A stretch of DNA of 64,000 nt from Castanea sativa (taxonomy: Eukaryota > Streptophyta > Magnoliopsida > Fagales > Fagaceae): NCBI RefSeq assembly GCF_040712315.1, contig NC_134019.1, positions 33,265,873-33,329,872 of the forward strand, read 5' to 3'. Numbering within the stretch: the stretch's first letter is position 1; every line of letters begins with the position of its first letter. The translations under genes and the position numbers were made by a program. Shown piece by piece: positions 10,023 to 22,017 of this stretch. A model generated the notes under the pieces. The model was not told the origin of the DNA. It saw nothing but the letters and a program-made list of their open reading frames with translations, and did not search any database.

Positions 10023-11425
10023 TTAATATTGCCACCAATGTTGATGATATAAGCATCTGGCATGTGTTTAACCCAAACCCACTCTCCATTTTTTTTCGTT
10101 TCACTTCTAATCTTGGAACACCATCTTCACCTAGGATGGTCACGGCACCACTATCCCTGTGTCGACCTAGACCAAGCGCTAAGTGAGGAAAAGGGCATAT
10201 CGGATAGTAATTGAGTCGAACGTAGCTGACTTGATCTTTGAAGAAGCCATGGAACCTATCTGCTGGTAAGCCTAGGCTCAGAGCCACAAGTTCCATCAAC
10301 TTGAATGCCAGTTTCTCCATCTTTTGAATATATTCTTGGCATGTTTCCCTGGGCAATATATAAGGGAATCCATAAAATCAAACAGAAAGAATCCCTCTAA
10401 TTGGGTCTCAAACTTGACTTCAAATTTCGTTGGTTTTTTTAGTGAATAGATGAAAATAGTTTTTACATTACTTTTTCCATAACTCAATCAGCACTAAGTC
10501 CTGCCAAATTATCTTACTTCACGCTCGATGGTAACTCATAAGGACCTAAAATAGACTTGTCCTGAACTTCTTTATTTTTTACTTTTATTTATATATAGAA
10601 AAAATTTGATCCCACGGTGCTTATGCATGGTTGGCTTGGAGTTCTAACTTCTCCCAGTTACAATTATGAAACCATGTACATAATCACTAACATGTTAACC
10701 TTAAGAAGAGTAGTTATGAAGACTCTTCTCGGAATAAAGAAAAAAAATAAAAAAGGACTAGTTATGAAGACGCGTACATATGACAAAAATTACAGGATTA
10801 ATCTAAGATTGCTTGGGCTAGAGCAAACAAGTTTGAAGAAAGATTGAGGCAAAAGACTGAGGGCTTACCTAAACTCAGGTGGGTACTCAGGCCACGGTTA
10901 GTCCACCCTGCGAGTTCTTTGTCATTAGCAGGCTCATGTGAATTCGGGAATAAAGTGGGTTCCTCTATAATAAAATCATACACCTCCTTCCAGTCCCTAA
11001 CATTCTTCGTATATTCAGAGTCATAGTAACCCAACACCAGCTTCTCAGTCTTTTTCACCTTCCTCTTCTCCTCCAAACTCTGCGCAAAGAACCTCTTAGA
11101 TGTTTTCTCAATCTTCTGGCGCTTCTCCAAAGGCACCCCATGGTTGATCACCTGGAAAAACCCCCAGTCTTTGCATGCATTGCCTATCTCTTTAACAAGG
11201 CCTTCAAAGGCAGAAACATCGTTGGGGGAGTGCAATGGAGAAAGATCGATTACTGGGATGCCTTCACCTTCGATGTAGGAGATTCTAGGCCCGTGTTCAG
11301 GTTCTTGGATGAAAGCTGGATCAACCTCTCCCATATTTTTGTGATTTTGTTAGTGCAAAGAGATTGGTTTACTTTCTTGTTCTTTGTAAGAAGAGATGGT
11401 AGAGGGAGGAAGGGTATAGGTTTTA

Positions 11426-11432
11426 ATTTATA
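11426..11432 (-). promoter_or_regulatory. putative TATA box of the 2OGD pseudogene
   Basis: On the minus strand TATAAAT lies about 92 bp upstream of the ATG at 11334 and is followed by a pyrimidine-rich leader. Position and sequence fit a plant core promoter, inferred by eye only. Confidence 0.4.
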
Positions 11433-11560
11433 GCGTGAGATTGATGATTAATTATTCAGTATTTCTTGAATAAAACGTCGTGGTTTTTTTTTTTTTTTTT
11501 TTCCTTGCATAAATATTATCCTACAATTCTTGGGAGACAAAGTTTGGTGATGGCTATATG

Positions 11561-12144
11561 TAGGGGTAGCAATTCGTGTTCGCGTGTCGGGTTTGTGTCA
11601 TGTTAATTTATACATATCCGACTATACGGGTCAACACTAACTCGACATGTTTATTAAACAGGTCAAGATTCATCAACCCTAACACGACCCATTTATTAAA
11701 CGGGTCAGTCGTGTCGACCTGTTTATCTGATTTTATCAAAATGAAGAAAAACATTTATGTAAAAACAGGGAAATAAATATTTTAAATATAAAATTCAGAA
11801 CTAATGAGTAATTATATCACAAATAATCATTCAAAACTAAAGAATATCTCAATATCATAAATAATCAATCACAATACGTCAAAGAAAATAAACTAAAACA
11901 ACTAATAAGTTTATGTACCTATAGTTTGAATGGTATATTGGTAAAATTTCATTTAATTAAACGGGTCAGACAGGTCAAACGGGTTTCATAGGTTGAACCC
12001 TAACCCAACCCGTTTATCAAACGGGTTCGTCGTGTCAACCCGAATATGACACGAACCCATTAAGTCTCAACCCATAACTTGCTAATTTCGTGTCGTGTCG
12101 TGTCGTGTCGGGTTCGTGGGTCGTGTCCAATTTTGCCACCCCTA
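11561..12144. mobile_element. hAT-type MITE with perfect target duplication
   Basis: 584 bp. The ends TAGGGGTAGCAA and TTGCCACCCCTA are inverted repeats with one mismatch. The 8-bp target duplication GCTATATG is identical on both sides (11553-11560 and 12145-12152), diagnostic of hAT superfamily insertion. The interior is rich in subterminal words such as AACGGGTC and repeated GTGTC, with no coding capacity. Confidence 0.9.
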
Positions 12145-12152
12145 GCTATATG

Positions 12153-12914
12153 GAAACTTCAATTTAACCGGAAAAAACATCTCTCATTTCGAAAGGAGGG
12201 ATCCTTTTCCCATTTGCTATGGGAAGAGTACAAATGACTTTCTGATATAATAATATAGGGTCAAGAATTTTTTTTTTTTTTTTTTTTTTTGAAATCAGGG
12301 TCAAGAATATTAGGATAAGGGTTTGATAATTTAAAAATGTTTAACGTGCTGATCAATTAACTTGCCCAATTTCCTTTTGGTATAATCCAAAAGAAACATT
12401 GTTGTGTTACGAGCGATGGTCTGAAAGGAATATCCATGAAATTCTCGGAACAGTAAGATGCAAAAATAGAGAAAAAATATACATCAAAGAAAATAATCAC
12501 AGAAGACAATATTTATGTAGTTCGGCAATTTGCCTACAACTATAGAGTTGTAGGGATTTCATTATTCTCAGGGGAAAAAAATACAAGATATGGCGGTACA
12601 GTTTTCTTTTTCTATCTTGTGCACAAGATTCACAATGATCTACCAAATGGGCCAACAATTTTTCTTGAGGGCAATCTATCAACCCAATTCTCCACTCCAT
12701 GGACTAAGCCTTAGAAAATCTCCCATTAAAAACCATAACAATATTATTTCGGGTCAGATCATAATTTGAATCAAACACAACTAAATTCTACAAAGTCCAA
12801 CAAGGTCCAGTAAATATACCATAGTTTATAATGTTTTATTGGCAATCATAATGATTTATTTTGTTTGGCCTACAATAATCATTTGAGCATCACTGATTTA
12901 TATATATAATAATA
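12153..12914. other. intergenic, probable retroelement debris
   Basis: No gene. It includes a 22-T run near 12270. A segment around 12500-12720 resembles non-coding retroelement sequence seen in many plants (TTTATGTAGTTCGGCAATTTG), but no termini are visible. The short minus frame at 12497-12700 is not convincing. Confidence 0.35.
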
Positions 12915-13265
12915 GGTAAAGCTGAGAGAAGATCCAATTAAATTTCAAATTGAAATTCAATTAAAGTCTAATTTTGCGTCACGTGTTTCATCTCATCTAA
13001 GTTTTTAAATTTTTGTGCCAAGTGAATTAATTCAATGTGAAAATTGGATTTCAATTAGAATTTGATTTTGCGACATGTGTCCCGTTTAATCTAAGTTTTT
13101 AAAATTTTTATGTTAAATGAGTTTATTTAGTATAAAAAAACGAGGGGTCCAATATAAGTAAACCATAAAAAATATAATTTTTAAATGATTTTATATTTAT
13201 GAGCCTTTTTTTATAGAACTAAAAAAATTTCAATTTTATAAGTCATCTATATATATATATATATA
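12915..13265. repeat. dispersed repeat family, copy 1
   Basis: Shares long words with 13830-14150: AGAAGATCCAATTA, TTTTATATTTATGAGCCTTTTTTT, TTATAAGTCATCTATATATA. The two copies flank the solo LTR at 13266-13781. Identity is incomplete; the unit is AT-rich and non-coding. Confidence 0.6.
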
Positions 13266-13778
13266 TGTAAGGACCAAAAGCTCATAAAATCAATCTTCGA
13301 AACGTTCTTGTTGTTCTATTCACTTAAGAGTCCTCATACAATACATTTGGTAGAGAGGGTTCAACAACAAAAAGCCCCCTCCTCGTAATCTCTTGATTCC
13401 TATTTATACTATTCTTTGCTTTCATCGTAGCCTTACACCTTGCAATCTGCGGTCCTTTTCCCGTGACACTTGTCCGTCGGCAATGGAACAAGATTCCACT
13501 TTGCATCCCGTACTGTTCAGGTCATGTCCACATTAATGCGACGGATAGAGGAGATGCTTGCTAATTAATGCGGCCAGAATGGTTGTTGCCCAGCATTTAA
13601 TGCAACCTTGCAACCTTCCAAATCAGCCTATTACAACCAGATATTTGTAACATGCCCCTTATTTAGTTATCGTCCACGCCACCTCATCTTCGGGCACACC
13701 TGGAGAGACCTCATCTTTCATTCTAAATGTTGGTCTTCCTTTCTTCGGGTCTTCGGGTTCTCAGGTCCTCGGGTCCTC

Positions 13779-13781
<3 letters not shown>
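13266..13781. mobile_element. solo LTR
   Basis: 516 bp starting TGTAAGGACC and ending GGTCCTCACA, near-perfect inverted ends typical of LTRs. It is flanked by ATATA on both sides (13261-13265 and 13782-13786), uninformative by itself because the target is (AT)n. Its interior (TTAATGCGGCCAG, TCGGGTCCTC) resembles the LTRs of the gypsy element at 29979-42540, suggesting a related family. No internal gag or pol remains, so it is probably an LTR-LTR recombination product. Confidence 0.7.
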
Positions 13782-13818
<37 letters not shown>

Positions 13819-14021
13819 ATCTAATAAAAAAAATTTAATTTTTGTGCCAAATGAGTTAATTTAGTGTAGAAAACAAGGAATTGAATACAGATAAATCATT
13901 AAAAAAAACATAATCATATATCTAACTCTATATATAAAATTAGAGGGAGTGAGAGTTTGAATGGTTTTATATTTATGAGCCTTTTTTTGTATAACTAAAA
14001 ATAATTCAAATTTATAAGTCA

Positions 14022-14081
<60 letters not shown>

Positions 14082-14150
14082 GGTAAAATTTAGAGAAAAT
14101 CCAATTAGATTCTACAATTGAAGTCCAATTTTGCATCATGTATCCTAAAT
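13782..14150. repeat. (AT)n tract plus dispersed repeat, copy 2
   Basis: (AT)n tracts at about 13782-13815 and 14024-14076 flank a second copy of the repeat seen at 12915-13265, here extended by AAATTTAGAGAAAATCCAATTAG near 14090. Confidence 0.6.
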
Positions 14151-16159
14151 TATTTATTTTTAGAGAGGTTTTTATTTCTTAATTTTGGAATCAAATGTTG
14201 GACCATATTATAAATCTCCATTCAAGTGAGTTATTGTGTACAAAAACTAAAGAATCTTGAATTAATGAACATACAAATATTTTAAAAATTGAAAATTTAC
14301 ATTTTCTACATAATAACATTATTACAAGACTTTTTAAAGAGTTAAAAAAACATATATAAGAATATGACTATCAATAATATTTAAATTATATATGTAAGAA
14401 TTATACTATGCATCTTAATGTATATTTTTTAAATATATCCATGCATATGCATAGGGTTACAAGCTAATTGAAAAATAACGACATCAACAAATTACATGAG
14501 GATTATAAAGTTATAAACATAATAAAACTTGGTGAAGTTGATTCTAGCCTTAATTGAGTGTGATCGTACTAGGGATGTTTATCAATGCTCTTATCATAAC
14601 TTCATTGAACATTGTTTAAGTTCAGAGTTGTATTGAAAACATCATTTTAAAAATCACAAATAAGCGCTTGGTAAAAATGTGAAAATATGCATTTTTTATT
14701 TTTAAAGCTACATTAAATGTTTGGATAAGTTGTTTTAAAAATGGCTGTTTGGAGTGTAAATTCCCAAAAAAGGACTTAAGTATTTTGTTAAGGCTATTTC
14801 GTCATTTTCCTTTAATCAGTGTTTTTTTAATTACACAATCTAATAAAAATATACATGGAGGTAGTGGCGGCTTTAAGAATTATTTTCAAGGTGTCAACAA
14901 GCATAAATTACACTGTCTAATAAAAAGAAAAAAAAATTTCCTCACAGTAGTCAAACCGTGATGATGTTATAATTAATTTAATAATTAATTGATATGAAAA
15001 TAAATAAAATAATGATGTAAATATTAACAATCTTAACAAAAACAGTATTTATAGATGTTCAAAATATATCTTGATTAAATATTAGAAGATATATCTCATA
15101 ATTTACTACAAAGATTAATAAATATCCTCTAATTATTTAAGATATTTTTTTACATTTGTAATTTACTGATATAATTAGCCAAACTATTAATATATTAACC
15201 AAACTACTAATATATAAGATATTCTATTCATCCGTGGCACAGAGTTCAAAAAGTAAAGCTTACTTCATTTTAAAAATTAAAAAAAAAAACTACATATATT
15301 GAAGTTTGAAATTGTAGCAAGTATTAAACAAAAAAAAACAAAAAAATTGTAGCAGGTATTCAACTTTTTTTTTAGAAAGTAGCAGGTATTCAATTAGTCT
15401 AAAACACGTTTTTCAAAACTAAAATACATGTCAAAGTAACATGAAAACAAGTGTGTGGCTGTGGAATTTTTTTTGTTTAAAAAGTATAAAAGTATAAAAG
15501 ATCTCACCTCTATCTCTGTTTCTTTTCTCCCGTCCTTTCTGTCTCTGTTTCTTTTCTCTCTTTTTTGAGAATCTCACCTCTTAGTCTCTCATACAACAAC
15601 TAGATCAGAGCACACATCTCTTCCTCTATAACCTTTCTTCCTAAGCAAACGGATCTATCAATGGTAGATCTAACATCTATCCAAGGTTTGAGCTTTTGGT
15701 GAAGATGAACGAGCCTAGCCACCGGCCATTTTCAGTGAAGATTGTTGTGGGAGGAACTGTGAGAACCGAGTCTATGGGAACACCCTGGATTGAAGATATA
15801 CATGGGAGAATAAGGGATAAAGCTAGTATTTCTTATCGTATAGGCGCTATTTTTTATCGTATTAGCGCTATTTTAATTTTCTGAAGGAAAAAATAGCGGT
15901 TAGTCAATCTGCGTTTCTAAAAATGCAAAGTTTCGTAGTGTTTTATAAACGTGAAAAATCTGGATTTTGAAAATGCAAACGTGCTAATTTTGTGGAGCCA
16001 AACGATTTGGCAAATCACATTTTGTCTAAAATGTGCGTTAAGGTTTTATAAACAATCTATCCAATCGGGCTCGTATAAGCTCCTTGAAATCAAAATAATT
16101 CATAGTGTTTGCACCTTTTTCTTCTCAACATTTCATTTTTTAATCATAGGCAAGAACAC
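14151..16159. other. AT-rich intergenic sequence
   Basis: No supported gene. At 15500-15660 a CT-rich stretch precedes a short plus-strand frame (15696-15884) that I cannot relate to any family. The direct repeat GCGCTATTTT occurs at about 15846 and 15866. Confidence 0.5.
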
Positions 16160-16331
16160 TAGAAGACCCTGACGTGACCCGCTTGGATGATGCGTCATGC
16201 GGCAGATAATAATGTTTTAAGATAAGTAGGCGTCACTGTAATTACTAGGAAATCAGGCATGTGTTTGAGTCATCATTGGTCATTCAGGGTGACCACCGAA
16301 AAGGCTTTTTTCCTCGGAAAAGGGTCTTCTA
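16160..16331. mobile_element. possible short terminal-inverted-repeat element
   Basis: TAGAAGACCCT at 16160-16170 and its exact reverse complement AGGGTCTTCTA at 16321-16331 bound a 172-bp segment. No target duplication was found, so the call is tentative. Confidence 0.35.
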
Positions 16332-16589
16332 CCTATGTTTTCTAAAGCCATGTCACTGTGTTGTATGGATGATGGATTTTTTTTTTTTTTTGAATTTTTT
16401 TTTATTGTAATTCAACACAAATATTGGGAGCCAATTTATGGTCAAAACGTCTTTTAGAATATTTACATCTGATTTTTAAACTTTTCTTATTTAACTATCT
16501 CAAAAGCTATTTTATTTATTATACCATACTATTTTACAATACACTTAACATCTAATATGTTATTTATCTCATTTATCCATTAAAATATT
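16332..16589. other. spacer before the hAT element
   Basis: AT-rich with a T run at about 16378-16391. No feature recognised. Confidence 0.5.
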
Positions 16590-17930
16590 AATTTCACTAG
16601 GGGTGTTTCGGTTCGGTTTCGGTCAGTTTTTTTTTAACTGACCAACCGAAACCGAAATTTTCAGTTTTCAATATTGTCAACCGAAACCGACCGAAATAGT
16701 TGAGACACCGTCGGTTTCGGTCGGTTTTTCGATGAGTGTTCGGTTTTGGGCCTAGGCCTAGAGTTTGGGCCTCTTGGTTTTTTTTTTTTTTTTTTAAATT
16801 CTATTTGGGCTTCTTAAAAAAAATCAGTATTCAAGCCATTTGTTTTATGGCCCTTTTATGCTCTAATTAAGCCTATTTTAGAAACATGTTTTGGGCTTAT
16901 TTTAGGAACCAATTGTGGCCCAGATTCGGGCCTTATCTATTTTGGCCCATGGCCATCTTTAGGCATTTTTTAGCTTTCTGTTTTGGCACTTTCAGCCCAA
17001 ATTTGGGCCTTTCCTATTTTGGCCATTTTTGGGCCTTTTTACAACCTGCTTTGTATTTTACACAGATTCATCAAAAAACAAAAAAAATCACAACCTCAAC
17101 CTGTCACAGATTCATAAATCCAAAAATACAAACACATATAGCAGATTCATAAATCACAACCTGTAATAAATTCATAACCTGCTTTAGAGCTTCTATTATA
17201 CTAATTAAAATACACATCACATATTCAAAAATCAAAAAATAACCTGTCAACATGATAAAACCTGTCAACAATACAATTGCATAAGCACAACCTGACAACA
17301 CAGATTCACAAATCCAAAAATAATCTAGAGCAATTTCACAAGTACAACATTACAAAACAGATTCACAAATCCAGAAATAATCTAGAGCAAAAAATTGCTC
17401 TAGTGCTCAAAGCCTCAAATCTGTAGCTTTTTATAGGCAGTAGGCACCCATCAAATACAAACAAGATTAAAAAATAAACTGTACAAGTCACAATAAAATA
17501 ACTAGTGCAGATTTCAATACTTACATAATAACATTACAACAAAATAACACCAAAATACTTACATAACACCAAAATTACTGGTGTTGATTTCAATACTTAC
17601 AAAATAAAATAACTAGTCCATGTGTCAATACTTACATAATAGCATTATAGCCAAAGACTCAAAATAAATTGGCCATATGTCAATGTCAATGTCAACATAT
17701 ACTATCCATATTTAATATTTGGCCAAAGATTCAAAATAAATTGGCCATATGTCATTGCCTATTGACTAATATCCTATATTTTCTATGTATAGGGCATTGT
17801 CAAAGCACAAAATAAAAGCCCATATCTATATATCTATACGTAGGCCACTATCTACTAGTGTCTAATAGCAAAAAGTGTAAATATCATCATATACCATTAT
17901 ACCACCCTTCCAAAGAGCAAAGAGCAATCT

Positions 17931-20281
17931 TCAACCATCAACGTCAATAGGTGTTGGTGTGGACATGCCTAGTTCCGATGTAGCAGCATCATTCACAAGT
18001 TCTACAAACAAAAAATGAAAAAAATATAAAAGTCACTTGTACAATAAAACAATATATATGCCAAGAATCCAAGACATGCACTTTTTTTTAATAATAATAG
18101 ACATGCAGAATTTTTTTTAATAAATAAAGAAATAGAAATTAAATTTTTTTAATATAACAAATACTAGTCATACCTCCATCAAGCTTTTCAAACTCCTCAA
18201 CATCATCCATGGCAGCATGAAGGCAGATTGGAGCCGATGAAGGACGGAGCCAATTTTGACCACAAATGAAGGCTTCCACCATAAGTGGAGACAATGAACT
18301 CTGGAAGGGATCAAGGACACGACCAGCCGTACTAAAGGCAGATTCTGAGGCCACAGTGGATACTGGAATTGCAAGAACATGTTGTGCAACTCTTGAAAGC
18401 ACACGGTATCGTGGAGAATTAACCTTCCACCAAGCCAAATTATCAAAATTATCACCAAAGACATCTTCACAACTCTCTAACAAGTATTTATCAACCTCTG
18501 ATTTGGTATTTGAAGAATCAATACCCTTCAAGTGCTCCTTAAATCCCATCATCCTTATTGCCTTTGCATCAACCACGCTAGAATCATCTCCCTCCATTGA
18601 TCCACTTGGTTTTTGGCCTTGGGCTTGTGCAGCAGCACTAGCACTACTACTCCCCACTTGATTTTGAGCATAAGCATTATATAAATCCACCAAAACAGTC
18701 TTTATTCTTTTTGCCATATCAACAGCCTTTTGGTTCTCATACAAAGTACCAAAACAGTACTCAAGATACCTCATCTTGTATCGAGAATCAAGAACTAGCC
18801 CTACATACAACAAGTGATTCATATTATCAAAGTTCCCCCAATACTTTTCAAATTTGGTCTTCATGTAATCAGCCATTTTTTTCAACAAATAACTATCTTT
18901 TTCATACTCCAAATCAATTGTGTCATGAATTGACATGAGCTCCAAAAAGAAAGAATTACTAGTGACATAATTAGCACCCGAAAACCGCAAGGTTGCATCA
19001 TAAAATTTTTTAAGAAATTTAGAAAAGATCCTAATCTTTTCCCAATCCACATCACCCATTCCCCAAGCAACCTCATCTATATCACTTCCATCTTCCTTTT
19101 CCTCCTCTCTAATTGTCATAAAATAATTTGGATCTTCTTCCTCCAATCTCTCAAAAAAATTTTGATACTTCTCAGCCTTCTCCAACATAATATAGGTGTA
19201 GTTCCACCTAGTGGGCACATCTAAGCATAACTGACCTTTAAACTCAACTTTCTCCTTCTCCGCACATAACTTAAATGTGTTTTGTCTTTGTGGAGACGAT
19301 CTCACATATCGCACAGATTTTCTCACCTTCACTATTGTCTCATCCATTTCAACTAACCCTTCACAAACAATTAAGTTCAAGATATGAGCACTACACCTCA
19401 CATGCAAGTATTTATGCCCTAAAATTGTTGCCTTCCTATGCTTAGTCTTTTTTTGAATAAAAGAAATCAGCCCACTATTAGAAGCAGCATTATCAACTGT
19501 AATAGTTAAAATCTTGTCTATCCCCTAATCAAGTAAACACATCTCAACTGTCTTCCCAAGTGTTTCACCCTTGTGATTTTCCACTAAACCAAAACTAAGA
19601 ATTCTCTTGTATATTTTCCAATCACTATCTATAAAATGGGTAGTGAGACACATGTAGTTCAAATTTTGAACGGATGTCCATGTATCTGTGGTAAGGCAGA
19701 CCCGCTGCTCTTTTAGGGCTTCTTTCAACTTTTGTTTCTCATCTAAAAAAACCCTAAAGCAAGTTTTGGCAATTGTTGTGCGGCTAGGGATTGGATTGAA
19801 CCTAGGTTGGGTTTTAGACATAAACCTCTTAAAACCATAACCCTCCACAAACCTAAAAGGTAGCTCATCTAGAATAATCATCTCTACCAATGCTATCTTA
19901 CATTCCTCAAAATTAAACACCCATAGCACTAGTTTACCACTACTTTCTCCTTCTTTAGGTTTGAATGCTAGGGTTGATTGGTTTTTTTTTTTCTTCCCTA
20001 TAAGGATATTTCAAACATAGTGATTGTATGTGAGTTCTCATGGTTGTAGTGCCATTTTGCTTAGTGTCACAAGCATAGGTTGTGTTATAGTAGTTACAAG
20101 CTGCCCTAGGTTTGTCCCCCCCTTCAATAACAGTGAAATGACCCCAAACAAAAGATCTTTTTTTACCAGTATTACCTGCATTTGGTGGGAGTGGGGGTTT
20201 GCCTTTGTCTTTATGCACATTGGTTGTGCCTTGACCCGCTTCAAGGTCTTAACCCTCTGCGATTTCCGTTGTCTCATTCAT
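17931..20281 (-). pseudogene. hAT transposase (RICESLEEPER-type), lightly damaged
   Basis: The enzyme would cut and paste the 16598-22606 element in the nucleus. Exon 1 runs from ATG at 20281 to 18174; the intron 18173-18002 has GT...AG borders; the last exon is 18001-17931, ending TGA. If intact it would be about 725 residues. Domains: N-terminal BED zinc finger (20180-20020), an RNase H-like central region, and C-terminal hATC dimerisation domain (about 18450-18220, with WWK and the SESAFSTAGR motif). Lesions: TAA at 20251-20249, eleventh codon; one BED zinc ligand changed, CNYC-type to CNYY (TAT codon at 20089-20087); frameshift at an 11-T run (19982-19992); TAG at 19527-19525 where a Trp is expected. 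Everything else reads through. The ATG is preceded directly by TTTATTGTAG, an apparent acceptor, implying a 5'UTR intron. Homopolymer errors in assembly could explain the frameshift but not the stops. Confidence 0.9.
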
Positions 20282-21667
20282 CTACAATAAACAATAAAAC
20301 ACAATAAGTCAGCAACTATAAAAAGTAAAAAATTAAAAATAAAAATTAAACCCCAATAACAATAAAAAAATAACACAATAAAAGTCAGCAACCAAAAAAA
20401 AAAAAAAAGAAGGAAAAGGAATCTAGTATACAGCAACAAGCCGACAATAAACACGTCAATAAGATAATAATAAACACAACAACGTCAAGGCAATAATAAA
20501 CAAATACCCCAACATCACAGTCAACTATTAACAAATGCAACAACATCACAATTAAGCACATGGGGTAATTGATTTTCAAATCTGTAACATCAATTAGAAA
20601 ATAACAACTCAACATCACAGTCACGGATTCATAGCATGTCAACAACAATAAACAAAAATATATCAACAATAAATAAATAAAAAAGTAGCTAACTTTATAA
20701 AAAATATATAAATAAATAAATAAAAAGGCAATCAGCTAACTTTAATTATAAACTAAAGTTAGGGTTTTGAAAAAATCAATAACCCATGTGTTAAAGTTAG
20801 CTCACACTCTGGGTAATGTCTCACAGTTGTATTCCATTAGTAATAGATCATGTACTAATTGAGAAACTTGATCTTTTATTATCAATTTTCATATTAACCG
20901 ATTAATCAATTAATTTATCTAAAATATTTAGAGGAAAAAAGGACTTGTAAATTGGCTTGATGAGTATTGACATATTAGAGGTTCTATTTAAATTTGTCAT
21001 AATATGATGTTAAAGACATAATTTTTAAATAATTTTGAAAGTATAAAGACTAAACAGATGTCAAACATTCAAAAGTAAATACACCCAAAAATATTTTCTA
21101 AAAACAATTTTTAGAGATTGTAAAATCTAAAATTTTTTTAAAAAAAATGCATCGAGAAAATACTTTTAAATAATAAATTAGGGTTAAATTTTGGGAATGT
21201 TTGAATTGTACACCATAAAATTTCAAAATATAGATTTTACCATTTGAAATTATATTCTGTTAGCATTAATAATTATTATCATTCATGTTTTTCATAAATT
21301 AGCACATAATCTTACCATATAATTTTGTTAGTTGACATGCATGTTTAGTTTGTCAAATAAAATAATCACACGCAATATGCAGTTTCATTTCTGTAGCTTA
21401 AATAATTTTAAATAATTAAAATAAATTTTTTTATAAAAATATTACAACAATGAGTTTTTGATGACAACCAATTTTTGGACACTTTGATAAAAATAAAAAA
21501 CCAATTTTTGGACACAAGAAAGCTACAAAACGCAACGATTCAACCTCCACCAAATATTCCTTTATTTTTTTCCAAAGCCCCAACAAAAACTGCATTAAGA
21601 TTTGGGAATCCCAAAACACAAGTTAGATCAATTCGATCGAACCAAATATGGAGAACCTATGGCTCAC
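20282..21667 (-). other. putative 5'UTR intron of the hAT transposase
   Basis: On the minus strand CTCACG|GTGAGCC at 21668/21667 is a strong donor, and TTTATTGTAG|ATG at 20282/20281 is a good acceptor exactly at the start codon. The 1.39 kb between is AT-rich with no supported ORF. Inference from splice consensus only. Confidence 0.45.
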
Positions 21668-21966
21668 CGTGAGATGGAGGCTGAATGGAGGCCGTCTATG
21701 GGCGTGGACGCTGAATGGAGGCGGTCTGTTTCGAAGGCTGAATGGAGGCGGTCTGTCGGCATGGAGGCGGTCTAATGGGAACGACAGCGTTTAAGCGAGG
21801 AGTGGTGGAACTGGTCCGTGAACATCGCCGCGAGTCGAGTTGAGTCTTTCTTGTACTTGCCCTTTTAGCTGGCCGAGTCATGGCTCGATCGAGAGTGAGA
21901 GTCAGTCATTGCATCGGTGCGTGAGTGAGAGTCAGTCACTGCATCGGTGCGTGAGTGAGTGTCAGT

Positions 21967-22017
<51 letters not shown>

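Larger units (their letters stand above)
459..11334 (-). pseudogene. 2-oxoglutarate/Fe(II)-dependent dioxygenase, disrupted copy
   Basis: Three exons match the intact paralogue at 47270-49587: exon 1 at 11334-10869, exon 2 at 10348-10022, exon 3 at 692-459. The family couples 2-oxoglutarate decarboxylation to oxidation of small metabolites, usually in the cytosol. Visible hallmarks are the MGEVDPAFIQ start, the WGFFQVINHGVP motif of the N-terminal DIOX domain, the HRD iron-ligand pair in exon 2, and the second iron histidine plus RYS motif (2-oxoglutarate binding) in exon 3. Damage: exon 1 is 466 bp, one short of the expected phase, with a 1-bp loss near 10893 just before the WPEYPPEFR segment. 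Exon 2 is 327 bp instead of 328, with a run of eight A (minus strand) near 10090 where the frame needs nine. The exon 2 donor reads AAG|GCATCA, not GT. Exon 3 stops about eight residues early (TAA at 461-459) compared with the paralogue. Intron 2 holds a whole copia element in antisense. The deletions could be assembly errors; the donor loss and the giant intron are harder to dismiss. Confidence 0.8.

Noticed and set aside
15696..15884. Plus-strand 62-codon ORF with a plausible leader
   Set aside because: No recognisable family, ends in AT-rich repeats; evidence is too thin for a gene.
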